Source: a virus. Taken from it: a stretch of 24,026 nucleotides of DNA. The stretch spans positions 1-24,026 of IMG/VR virus record IMGVR_UViG_3300030329_002511; one strand, written 5' to 3'. Below, one piece after another: positions 1-7,739 of the stretch. The notes below the pieces were generated by a model. The model was not told the origin of the DNA. It searched no databases and was given only the letters and a program-made list of their open reading frames with translations. The translations under genes and the position numbers were made by a program. Every line of letters starts with the position of its first letter. Positions within the stretch are counted from its first letter, which is position 1.

Positions 1-1
1 A

Positions 2-2596
2 GAAGGCGTTGCAACTTCGACATTAGGCACATTTAATAATTTAAGGTCTATATGTACAGATGGTTCTGGCAATTTATATGTTTTAGATAAGGAGGGTGAG
101 GGAAAGATTTATAAGGTTGCTGTTGGCGATCTGGATACTAAAACAGAAACTTATACATTAGGTACTTATGCTGGCCCTTCTGGAAGTAATTATAGCGATA
201 TAGAATATACTTCTACAAATACAACTTTATGGTTAGCTTGCCATTTTGATGATAAACTAGGAAGCGGAGACCCTACAGATAAGCTTTTATTTAAAGTACC
301 AGCTACAGGAACGGCTACTGTGACTCCAACAGTTATGATGCCAAATATGTCTGGTGGAAATAAGGATACACCTGGGACTTGGGTTGATTGGGAACAGGAG
401 AGCGCTGGTGCTTATGATGTAAATAGTATAAATCCTACATCTAATCATATAAAAGAAACTTTTCCTAGAAGTTTATTGAAACATCCTAGTGATAATGATG
501 CGATATATTGGCTAGCAAGATATTCAAATAGTGGAAATATTTCAAGTAGTTCTGATTATTATATTACTATGTGGCTAAATAGAGATGGAGATGATTTAAC
601 TGGAGCAGATAATGAAGCTAAGGTATTATCTGTAAGTACAGCAATGACATTAGCTTTGCATAGAATAAAGAATAATCATAGTACTGGAACAAATAATTCT
701 GGAGGAGATTTTGTTCCTATTACTAGTGTGTATCATCCCAATAATGCAAATGGAGTTGCTACTAATAACGGACAGGGTGTGCAACCATTTACAACTTGTG
801 ATATAACTAGCATAGGTATTGACAATACTGATGGTGAGATATATTTAACAAAGGGAGATGCGATACAAAAATTATCTACAGATTTAGATGAGACCTGGAC
901 TACTAGTGAAACAAGTGGTAATTATAATAAATATTATCTGACAGCAGCAAATGCGACAGGCCCAACTGCTGAAATACTATACAATGTAACTCCTAGTGGG
1001 CAATCTGCTAGAACAGGAGTGAGTTGTCATTTTGGATGGGTACCTACAACGGCTGCTATTGGAAATACATATTCTGCTGATGGAACAAACTTTGCTATAT
1101 TAAGACAGACTGGAACTTCTGGATTTGATAAACTGCCTAAAACATTTACATCAAGTTCTACTATGATTCATTTCAGAGATAATAGTCTTATATCTCTTTC
1201 GCCAAGCGATGTAGGCTCTACCACTTCTGAGCTTCTGGCTGGGTATACATATTTTTATAAAATTAGTATGATGTATGATGGATATCAAGAATCAAATCTT
1301 TCTCTTGAAACAGTTATAGATGCTGGTACTACAACCGATACATCAATTGATATAACAATAAACGATAAAAATCAGATACCAGATAGAGCTTCTGGTATAA
1401 AAATATATAGAGCGGAAAATAGTGCTTCAAGCGCTACATCGCCAGTTTCTGTTTATAGGTTAGTAAAATATTTAACATTTGCGTCTGGTTGGGCTGATAG
1501 CGGAACAACAGCTAAGACACAAACAATGGTAGATAAAGGCACAAAGGGAGCTTCGTATGAGGCTGAGTCTGGATTACCAGAAACATTGCTAGGAACTTTG
1601 CCCTATTATTCTTTATCTGCTCAATTAAACAACCAACATTATATAGGCAACTGCACTCATAGTGGCTACATAGATGATGCTAGTTCATATATATTTGTAT
1701 CTAAAGTTGGTAAGTTTGATGTATTTGATTGGGTTGTAGACTTTATAAAATTACCCACCGTTCCAACAGCATTACAGGCTTTTGCTGGAAGAATATTTGC
1801 TTTTGATAAGACAAATACTTATCGGGTAAGAGGTGGTAATGATTTATACATTGAAGATATATTCGAGGGCGTTGGCTGCCTGAATGATGATGCTATTGTC
1901 TCTACTGATTTTGGTCTGTTCTTTGCTGATAATAATAATATATATCAGCATAATGGGCAAACAGCTGAGCCAATAGGAGAAGCTATAGTAAGAGGTGACT
2001 CTACATATTCTTGGCAGAATAGGGACACCTCTTATTATACTAGAGCTATGTATGATGCCAAGCGTAGAAGTGTTTATTTTACATTTAAAGCTGGCAGTAA
2101 TTACTTTGCATGGGCTTGGAATATTCCAAGAAAGAGATGGGATTTATTGTCTATTGGAGACACAGCTGATACTACACAACCAAAAGGATATTTTTTACTA
2201 GATGATAATAGTATAAATATTAGCAATGGAACTTCTATAATAAAATATCTTGGGCATGCTAGTACAAAGAGACTTTGGTCATGGGTATCAAAAGACTTGA
2301 CAATGGGTAACGATACTCAAATAAAAAGAATAAAAGATATCATAGTTTCTGGAAGAGCTTCAAATGGAACAGCTAAAGCTTTAAAAGCTTCACACTCTAC
2401 AAATGGCACTACTCCAGGGAATACTGCCGTATTAACTGTTCAAAAAACAAGAGAATCAGATATTAGTTCTTCTAATTTTAGAAAAACAATAAATGCAAAT
2501 GCTGAGAGATTAAAAATAAAAGTAGAGCCACAAGCAGCTGGAGATGAGTGTGGTGCTGTAAGTATATTATTTAAAACAAAAAGATCGCCTAGATAA
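2..2596 (+). CDS. Tail nozzle/hub-like beta-rich virion protein, 5' end cut by window
   Basis: The reading frame is open from base 2 of the window with no stop, so the gene starts upstream; the GTG at 320 is only an internal valine codon. At least 864 residues are present. The protein is rich in Ser, Thr, Asn, Gly and aromatic residues with short alternating strands, as in beta-propeller virion proteins. Around residues 400-480 there is a fibronectin-III-like stretch (GYTYFYKISMMYDGYQESN, then GIKIYRAE). Around residues 590-720 repeated blade-like strands follow (GRIFAFDKTNTYRVRGG, FGLFFADNNNIYQHNG, RRSVYFTFKAG). This pattern is seen in podovirus nozzle proteins such as T7 gp12 or P22 gp10, and the gene precedes a tail fibre gene, which fits. 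The assignment rests on fold-like pattern and context, not on a diagnostic motif. A receptor-binding or baseplate hub protein is the main alternative. Its TAA overlaps the next ATG (TAATG). Confidence 0.6.
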   Translation, partial: EGVATSTLGTFNNLRSICTDGSGNLYVLDKEGEGKIYKVAVGDLDTKTETYTLGTYAGPSGSNYSDIEYTSTNTTLWLACHFDDKLGSGDPTDKLLFKVPATGTATVTPTVMMPNMSGGNKDTPGTWVDWEQESAGAYDVNSINPTSNHIKETFPRSLLKHPSDNDAIYWLARYSNSGNISSSSDYYITMWLNRDGDDLTGADNEAKVLSVSTAMTLALHRIKNNHSTGTNNSGGDFVPITSVYHPNNANGVATNNGQGVQPFTTCDITSIGIDNTDGEIYLTKGDAIQKLSTDLDETWTTSETSGNYNKYYLTAANATGPTAEILYNVTPSGQSARTGVSCHFGWVPTTAAIGNTYSADGTNFAILRQTGTSGFDKLPKTFTSSSTMIHFRDNSLISLSPSDVGSTTSELLAGYTYFYKISMMYDGYQESNLSLETVIDAGTTTDTSIDITINDKNQIPDRASGIKIYRAENSASSATSPVSVYRLVKYLTFASGWADSGTTAKTQTMVDKGTKGASYEAESGLPETLLGTLPYYSLSAQLNNQHYIGNCTHSGYIDDASSYIFVSKVGKFDVFDWVVDFIKLPTVPTALQAFAGRIFAFDKTNTYRVRGGNDLYIEDIFEGVGCLNDDAIVSTDFGLFFADNNNIYQHNGQTAEPIGEAIVRGDSTYSWQNRDTSYYTRAMYDAKRRSVYFTFKAGSNYFAWAWNIPRKRWDLLSIGDTADTTQPKGYFLLDDNSINISNGTSIIKYLGHASTKRLWSWVSKDLTMGNDTQIKRIKDIIVSGRASNGTAKALKASHSTNGTTPGNTAVLTVQKTRESDISSSNFRKTINANAERLKIKVEPQAAGDECGAVSILFKTKRSPR

Positions 2597-4728
2597 TGTC
2601 TGAACTAAAGAGTAAAAGAGCTCCTGCGGTAGATTCAAACCCCAGGGCGTGGTCACAAGTTTATGATGATATAAACGATATAATAAAGGCAGTAAATAAT
2701 AAATCTGGAGTAGAGAGTAGGGATGGTGCTTCTGGTAAAGATGGCGATATTAGATTATTTAAAGATGTAGATCGTACTAAGTATTTTATAGAGGGCAAGT
2801 TTGGAGATGGATGGGCTAAGAGAGAACTTATCTTCTCTGACACCAATGATGCTGGTCAAGATGAGTCTATAAACTTTAGCGCTACAGAGTCTTATGTTAA
2901 ACCTGATGGAAGTGTTCCTTTTACTTCTGGGCAAACAGGAGTTGCTCCCAGTAACGATCTTCATTTGGCAACTAAAAAATATGTAGATGACAATGCTTCT
3001 GCTTTTGAGCTTACTGGCAATGTAACTGGTGGAACTTCTGGTGCAGTTGGAGTTGCTACAACTATTGCTAATAATGCAATAAGTCTAGCAATGATGCAAA
3101 ATGATTCTGTAGGTACAAATGAGATATTAAATGATAATGTCACTTATGATAAGATACAGAATGTTTCTGCTGGTAGAAAATTTTTAGGTAGGAATACTAA
3201 TAGTTCTGGTGGTATAGAAGAAATATCAACAGGTCAAGCAGTAACTTTATTAGCTCTAGAATCTGGCAGTGCAGATGAATATCTATGTGGTAATGGTACA
3301 TTTAGAGAAGTCTCTGGCTCCACTTCAATGGCTGGATTAAACGATACAGCGATACAAAGTTTAGGCGATGATCATATTATGGTATATGATTATATATCAG
3401 AAGGAAATGCTGGAAACTTATGGAAAAATGTAGCTTTATCTACTGCTGTTAGGCCACATATAAGCGCTTCTGATCCAATTAGTTATAATAATAGCACTGG
3501 CGTTATATCTCATGCTACTGGTGCTGGTAAAAATCACATACCTTCTGGTGGTAGTTCTGGAGAATTTTTAAAATATTCATCTAGTGGAGTAGCCGTTTGG
3601 GCAACTCCTTCCTATACAACTAATACTTGGAGAGATATTGACGATACTCCAGTTAATGGCGTAACTGATCAAAGCATTTCTTCTAATTGGGCTTATGATC
3701 ATGCAAACAGTTCTACGGCTCATCATACGAGATATGCAGACTCAGAAGCAGTTGCAGCAGTAAATGCTACATCATCTATTAGTACTACTTGCGATACCCC
3801 AAATGTTCAGTCAGATTGGAATGCAGGTTCTGGTGGTGCACATATTTTAAATAAACCTAATGTTCAGTATACTTCTGCCGTAACTCAGTCTGAGTTAAGA
3901 AGTACAATTGGCTATGGCAATCAGGGATTAGTTCCTAGTACTGGTAACGCTGGTGAGTTTTTGTCTCATAATGGAACTTTTGATGAGATAAGTGTTTCAC
4001 TGTCTGTAGCTGGTCTTTCTGATACTGCTTTTGTTAGCTTATCAAATGGAGATACATTATATAGAGATGGTTCTTACTGGAAGAATTTAGCTTCGACTGG
4101 TACTGGGTCTAATGTTCGTTCTGCAAGCCCTACTTTCTCAGGTACATTGAGTGCTGCAACATTATCTACTAGTGGTAGAATATATGCTGATAAGTTAACT
4201 GTTAATCATTCAAGTCAGACTCCTCAGAATGTAGCTTTTTGGGAGTCTCATGTTTATTTGTCAACAGGATATGATATAACTTGGGCAAATGGAAATGCAA
4301 CTATAGGAGAAGCCAGTTACAATTTAGAGTTTCACACCTATAGTGGTTCAGCCTTAGTTGAAAGAATGAGGATAGAGTCTGATGGAGATGTGCATTGCGA
4401 TCAAGATGTTATTGCATATTCAACTACCATAGGTTCTGATAGAAAATTAAAAACAAATATCGTTGATACAAAGTATGGGCTTAACGATATAGTAAAGCTT
4501 CGTGGAGTTGATTTTGATTGGAACAGGAAGGATAGAGACCATCATGATGTTGGCTTTATAGCACAAGAAGTAAAGGAAGTTATTCCTGAATTAGTAAAAG
4601 AAGTAAAAGGTTTGAATGACAATGATTCGTTCCTTACTGTTGATTATGCTAAAGTAGTTCCTATTTTAGTTGAATCAATAAAAACCTTAAAGAAAGAAAT
4701 TGAGGATATGAAAAATGAAAGGGTATAA
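2596..4728 (+). CDS. Tail fibre protein with C-terminal S74 intramolecular chaperone/peptidase
   Basis: This 710-residue protein is a trimeric tail fibre candidate. The N-terminal part (residues 1-75) probably attaches it to the virion. The middle is low-complexity, Ser/Thr/Gly/Asn-rich beta material including HHTRYADSEAVAAVNA, a pattern common in marine phage fibres. The end, from residue 614, is a Peptidase_S74 domain. The catalytic serine is S614 in GSDRKLKTNI, with D615 and K619, followed by GVDFDWNRK, DVGFIAQEV and FLTVDYAKVVPILVESIK. In this family the domain drives trimer folding and then cuts itself off just before the serine, leaving a fibre of about 613 residues. A coiled coil closes the chain. 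The section with NGTFREVSGSTSMAGLNDTA is repeated later as NGTFDEISVSLSVAGLSDTA, which points to an internal duplication. The start overlaps the preceding stop by 1 nt (TAATG). Confidence 0.9.
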   Translation: MSELKSKRAPAVDSNPRAWSQVYDDINDIIKAVNNKSGVESRDGASGKDGDIRLFKDVDRTKYFIEGKFGDGWAKRELIFSDTNDAGQDESINFSATESYVKPDGSVPFTSGQTGVAPSNDLHLATKKYVDDNASAFELTGNVTGGTSGAVGVATTIANNAISLAMMQNDSVGTNEILNDNVTYDKIQNVSAGRKFLGRNTNSSGGIEEISTGQAVTLLALESGSADEYLCGNGTFREVSGSTSMAGLNDTAIQSLGDDHIMVYDYISEGNAGNLWKNVALSTAVRPHISASDPISYNNSTGVISHATGAGKNHIPSGGSSGEFLKYSSSGVAVWATPSYTTNTWRDIDDTPVNGVTDQSISSNWAYDHANSSTAHHTRYADSEAVAAVNATSSISTTCDTPNVQSDWNAGSGGAHILNKPNVQYTSAVTQSELRSTIGYGNQGLVPSTGNAGEFLSHNGTFDEISVSLSVAGLSDTAFVSLSNGDTLYRDGSYWKNLASTGTGSNVRSASPTFSGTLSAATLSTSGRIYADKLTVNHSSQTPQNVAFWESHVYLSTGYDITWANGNATIGEASYNLEFHTYSGSALVERMRIESDGDVHCDQDVIAYSTTIGSDRKLKTNIVDTKYGLNDIVKLRGVDFDWNRKDRDHHDVGFIAQEVKEVIPELVKEVKGLNDNDSFLTVDYAKVVPILVESIKTLKKEIEDMKNERV

Positions 4729-4957
4729 GGCAGCAAAAACGGCAAGTAAAGTTACTGTTAGTAAAACAGATGATAAGTATTCTATGGTAAAAAAGAATTA
4801 TGACAAAGATATTGGAACTGAATTATCAGATACAACATTAAATATTGATATAACTAATCTAACAAATAGAATATCATACTTAACATCAAGAATTGCTGAA
4901 CTAACTTCTGAAAAAGAAGACTATGAGCAATTAAAGACTGATTTGGAGGCTTTATAA
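4715..4957 (+). CDS. Small coiled-coil protein downstream of tail fibre
   Basis: This 80-residue protein starts 14 nt inside the end of the fibre gene, and a GAGG site lies just upstream of its ATG. The N-terminal 35 residues are Lys-rich. The second half is a heptad-like helix (ITNLTNRISYLTSRIAELTS) expected to form a coiled coil. The overlap implies co-translation with the fibre, so a role in fibre assembly or as an accessory virion protein is plausible. No family can be named from sequence alone. Confidence 0.75.
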   Translation: MKGYKAAKTASKVTVSKTDDKYSMVKKNYDKDIGTELSDTTLNIDITNLTNRISYLTSRIAELTSEKEDYEQLKTDLEAL

Positions 4958-5223
4958 TGGCTTGTCCGTCAAGCGGAGAGATTACTATAAAAGGTATCTT
5001 TAATGAGCAGTACAATGGTGATTATACAGATACTGATGTTCCAACAACTCAACAGGTTGGAGTTGGCTATAGCGATTTAAAGAAGCTATGTGAATTTGCT
5101 GAGAATGGAGCTTTTGGACAAGTTGCTGCCTGGGATATATTTAATGGAGATGATAGTGCTCCATTTCAAATGTCTGATTTCCATGGTGGAAGAAGAGATG
5201 ACCCAATTGGAGATGGCCCTTGA
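4957..5223 (+). CDS. Small acidic virion-associated protein, fibre-tip type ending
   Basis: This 88-residue acidic protein has a strong GGAGG site 7 nt before its ATG and overlaps the preceding stop by 1 nt (TAATG). The C-terminal stretch FQMSDFHGG resembles the recurring SDFYG-type motif found in small tail or adhesin proteins of marine phages; that likeness is my main hint for a structural role. No catalytic motif, signal peptide or membrane segment is visible. Its position between fibre and internal-protein genes supports a tail component. The exact function is unknown. Confidence 0.72.
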   Translation: MACPSSGEITIKGIFNEQYNGDYTDTDVPTTQQVGVGYSDLKKLCEFAENGAFGQVAAWDIFNGDDSAPFQMSDFHGGRRDDPIGDGP

Positions 5224-5306
5224 TGAAAAAACTATTTGTAATTAATAATTACCTTCGTAAATTGCAAGGTATTAAACCATCTTTAGGAGACTATATTATA
5301 TGTTAG
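5223..5306 (+). CDS. 27-codon translationally coupled small ORF
   Basis: A 27-codon ORF beginning MKKLFVINNY bridges exactly the interval between its neighbours. Its ATG overlaps the preceding TGA (TGATG) and its TAG lies 4 nt inside the start of the next gene. No independent ribosome binding site is seen, so translation would depend on coupling. It is basic and partly hydrophobic with a terminal Cys. The AGGAG site of the next gene lies inside it. It could be a real micro-protein or simply a ribosome relay that keeps the polycistron coupled. Confidence 0.35.
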   Translation: MKKLFVINNYLRKLQGIKPSLGDYIIC

Positions 5307-5815
5307 GCACACTGATTACTGGCGGTTTGGGAATCATGGGTATGATGAAAGGCAATAAGATGATGTCCTCTGTAGGACAAAATCAGCCTAGTGAAAAAGA
5401 TTTAAGGGGAGCATTTACTGGTTCTCAAGGACTATTAGATAGGATGACTAATTTTAATCAGTACTCTGGTGGAGCCATGGACTTAGCTACTCAAACTGGA
5501 AATCAAGGCGTTCAAGATGCTATGATGATGGGTATGGGAGGAAGCCAGGCCAATGCTATTAGAAATAGATTAAAAGCAGGTTTGCAAAATAAAGCTTATG
5601 CTGCTCATCAAGCAGGGCTAGGTAATGCTTTAACTGCTCAAATTGGAATGGATAAGCATATATCTGGTCAGTTAGAAGGTAATAGACAATATCAAGATGC
5701 CATAAAGATGCAACAGGCGAACACTATGATGGGACTAGGCCATGGAATGCTAGGAGAGGGTGGTTTACTTCAATATGGTAAAGATTTTCTTGGCTCAATA
5801 GGGATACCTAAATAA
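5300..5815 (+). CDS. Internal virion (ejection-type) protein, Gly/Met/Gln-rich
   Basis: This 171-residue protein begins with a hydrophobic Gly/Met-rich segment (LGTLITGGLGIMGMMKG) and continues as a Gln-, Ala- and Met-rich helical chain. Small, low-complexity, membrane-active proteins of this kind are typical of podovirus ejection proteins such as T7 gp14 or P22 gp7, which leave the capsid with the DNA and help form a channel across the envelope. AGGAG lies 9 nt upstream of the ATG. It is the first of three such genes preceding the giant gene, and the stop overlaps the next start (TAATG). The assignment rests on composition and order; no homologous motif was recognised. Confidence 0.6.
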   Translation: MLGTLITGGLGIMGMMKGNKMMSSVGQNQPSEKDLRGAFTGSQGLLDRMTNFNQYSGGAMDLATQTGNQGVQDAMMMGMGGSQANAIRNRLKAGLQNKAYAAHQAGLGNALTAQIGMDKHISGQLEGNRQYQDAIKMQQANTMMGLGHGMLGEGGLLQYGKDFLGSIGIPK

Positions 5816-6660
5816 TGTGGCCTAATATTATGAATATGTTTGGAATTGGTGGCGGAGGAGCTCCAGCTCCAGTCCAAAAAGGAGCAGGTAACCCACTTGG
5901 TTTTAGTGATAATGCTTTAGCTTCTGGCGGATGGGAAGAGCCAACAGTAGAAGAACCTGTAACTAGTGAAAATTTAATGTCTGGCAATCCTGAAAAGTCA
6001 GCAGAAATGCAGAGAGCTTTGAAATACAAAAGATTAAATTGGGCTCCAGACGATACTATAGATAAGAGCATATGGGATCAAATTAATCCACCTACACAAA
6101 CTAAATTAGGTGAAGCTACAACAGCTCCCAATACTCCTGGCAGTACTCCTCCTCCTTCAGCTAATGTCCCACCTCCAGCGCAAACAACGCCAGCTACTGA
6201 ACAAAAGGCTTCAATGTTTGGTCAATTTGGAGACCCTAAAAAAGCTATGGGTAGTATATGGGATCAGATGAAAGGTATTGGTGGAAAAGTTAAAGAAGGG
6301 ATTACAGCTTTAGATAAAAAATTAGAAGAAAATTATGCGGCAAGTGGTTATGCTCCTCCAGAACCAGATAAGCCATGGACTGTAAAAGATATTCCAAGAG
6401 ATATGTGGGATAACTATGAAATGGGCATCTTAGCTAGTCCAGATGCTAAGGGCAATGAAGAAACCTTAATGAAAATGGCTATGGCTGGTGAAGGGGATCA
6501 AAGACAATTAGACCCAGAAAGATGGAAAGCTATTAACCAATATATAACAGATACTAAGGATAATCCTTATTATAGGCTCCAAAGAAATAAAGCAGATGCT
6601 TTAGCTAACCCTGGAGCAAATCAAATAGCTAAAGGATATATACAAGGAAGTTTTAGATAA
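5815..6660 (+). CDS. Putative internal virion protein with Pro-rich linker
   Basis: This 281-residue protein has three visible parts: a Gly/Ala/Pro-rich N-terminus (MFGIGGGGAPAPVQKG), a Pro/Thr-rich linker at about residues 97-138, and an amphipathic charged C-terminal half. The phrase SIWDQ occurs twice (about residues 84 and 144), once on each side of the linker, so a short duplicated binding peptide is possible. No enzyme motif is visible. TAATG overlaps join it to both neighbours, and its place between two other candidate ejection proteins suggests an internal or scaffold-like virion role. Function unproven. Confidence 0.55.
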   Translation: MWPNIMNMFGIGGGGAPAPVQKGAGNPLGFSDNALASGGWEEPTVEEPVTSENLMSGNPEKSAEMQRALKYKRLNWAPDDTIDKSIWDQINPPTQTKLGEATTAPNTPGSTPPPSANVPPPAQTTPATEQKASMFGQFGDPKKAMGSIWDQMKGIGGKVKEGITALDKKLEENYAASGYAPPEPDKPWTVKDIPRDMWDNYEMGILASPDAKGNEETLMKMAMAGEGDQRQLDPERWKAINQYITDTKDNPYYRLQRNKADALANPGANQIAKGYIQGSFR

Positions 6661-7736
6661 TGACAAGAGTATTACCAGATTATAGTCCGCTTTTAGAGGC
6701 AGTTGGGACTGGAAAATCAAGAGCAGATTGGCAACAGCAACAAGTTAATACATCTTTTGATCAGAGAGTAATGAGTGAAGCTCTCCCTATAAGAAGAATG
6801 ATATCTGTTGATGGCTCTATAAATAAAGAGGGAATTGCAGGAGCTGGCAAAGGATTTACCGATGCTTCGACACTCTTTGACCAAATGAGCGCTGCTATGC
6901 CAAGAGGAAGAGGCGTAGACCCCGTTGTTTTTAATGAGAAATATCAAGCTGGCAAGCAGATGTATGATATGAGCTTAGCCAATCAATTGAATATGATGAA
7001 GCAAAGTGGGTATTCTGATAAGAAAATATGGAAAACATTAGGCCAACAAAACCCAGAGTTAAGAAGATATGCAGTAGAAAATGCAATATTAGCACCTCAA
7101 TTAACAGGTACATCTCCATTAAAAACTGCTCTTAAAATTGGTGGAACTATTGGAGCTATAAGGGGAGGTACTCTTTTAAATGAATTGAGGCAGACCCCAA
7201 AGCCTACAGCAGATCAAATTAAAGCATTGAATGAAGCTGGATATAAATATCAAAAAGGTGGCAAGAGTCCTGGTATTAAGAGAATGACAACTAAAGATAT
7301 TTTAAAGCTAGACCAGGAGCCTTTGAAAGAACCTGTAAAGAAAGATTTTAAATATAAGACAGGAAAAAGTGCAGGAAAAGTTAATACTCGTGCATATAAT
7401 AAAGCTGTTAAAGAATTTTCTGAAGAGAACGCTAGGCGATTAGCAAATGCAAAAGAGATTGTTAAAACAACAAAAGGTAGAGAAGCTAGCCGTATAGGTA
7501 AACAAGCATTGGCTAGGGGAGCTAAGGGGACTGCTGGAAAAGCCGCAACTAATATAGCTTTAAAATCAGTAGGAAAAACTCTTGGAACTCAAGTAGGAAA
7601 AGGAATAGGACTGAGGATGTTAGGATGGGCTGGAGGGCCATTGGGCTTAGCAATAGCAGGTGGTCTGAGTTTGATTGATTTACTGGCATATCTAAAAAAA
7701 CAAGAACCATCTGACACAACAAGTCGTTGGAAATAA
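6660..7736 (+). CDS. Putative internal virion protein, basic with hydrophobic C-terminus
   Basis: This 358-residue protein is mostly helical. Residues about 190-310 are strongly basic (Lys/Arg-rich, for example KKDFKYKTGKSAGKVNTRAY), suitable for contacting packaged DNA. The C-terminal part, GIGLRMLGWAGGPLGLAIAG followed by GLSLIDLLAYL, is hydrophobic and Gly-rich, like a membrane-inserting segment. This combination fits an ejection protein that leaves the capsid with the genome. The start overlaps the previous stop (TAATG), and 3 nt separate its stop from the giant gene. No known domain was recognised. Confidence 0.6.
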   Translation: MTRVLPDYSPLLEAVGTGKSRADWQQQQVNTSFDQRVMSEALPIRRMISVDGSINKEGIAGAGKGFTDASTLFDQMSAAMPRGRGVDPVVFNEKYQAGKQMYDMSLANQLNMMKQSGYSDKKIWKTLGQQNPELRRYAVENAILAPQLTGTSPLKTALKIGGTIGAIRGGTLLNELRQTPKPTADQIKALNEAGYKYQKGGKSPGIKRMTTKDILKLDQEPLKEPVKKDFKYKTGKSAGKVNTRAYNKAVKEFSEENARRLANAKEIVKTTKGREASRIGKQALARGAKGTAGKAATNIALKSVGKTLGTQVGKGIGLRMLGWAGGPLGLAIAGGLSLIDLLAYLKKQEPSDTTSRWK

Positions 7737-7739
7737 AGT

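Noticed and set aside
320-2596. Start of the first gene at the GTG at 320
   Set aside because: The frame is open to the window edge with the same beta-rich composition and there is no ribosome binding site at 320, so the gene is 5'-truncated by the window.
5808-6071. 87-codon - strand ORF over the Pro-rich internal protein
   Set aside because: Antisense to a coupled + gene with TAATG junctions; no ribosome binding site; no recognisable protein features.
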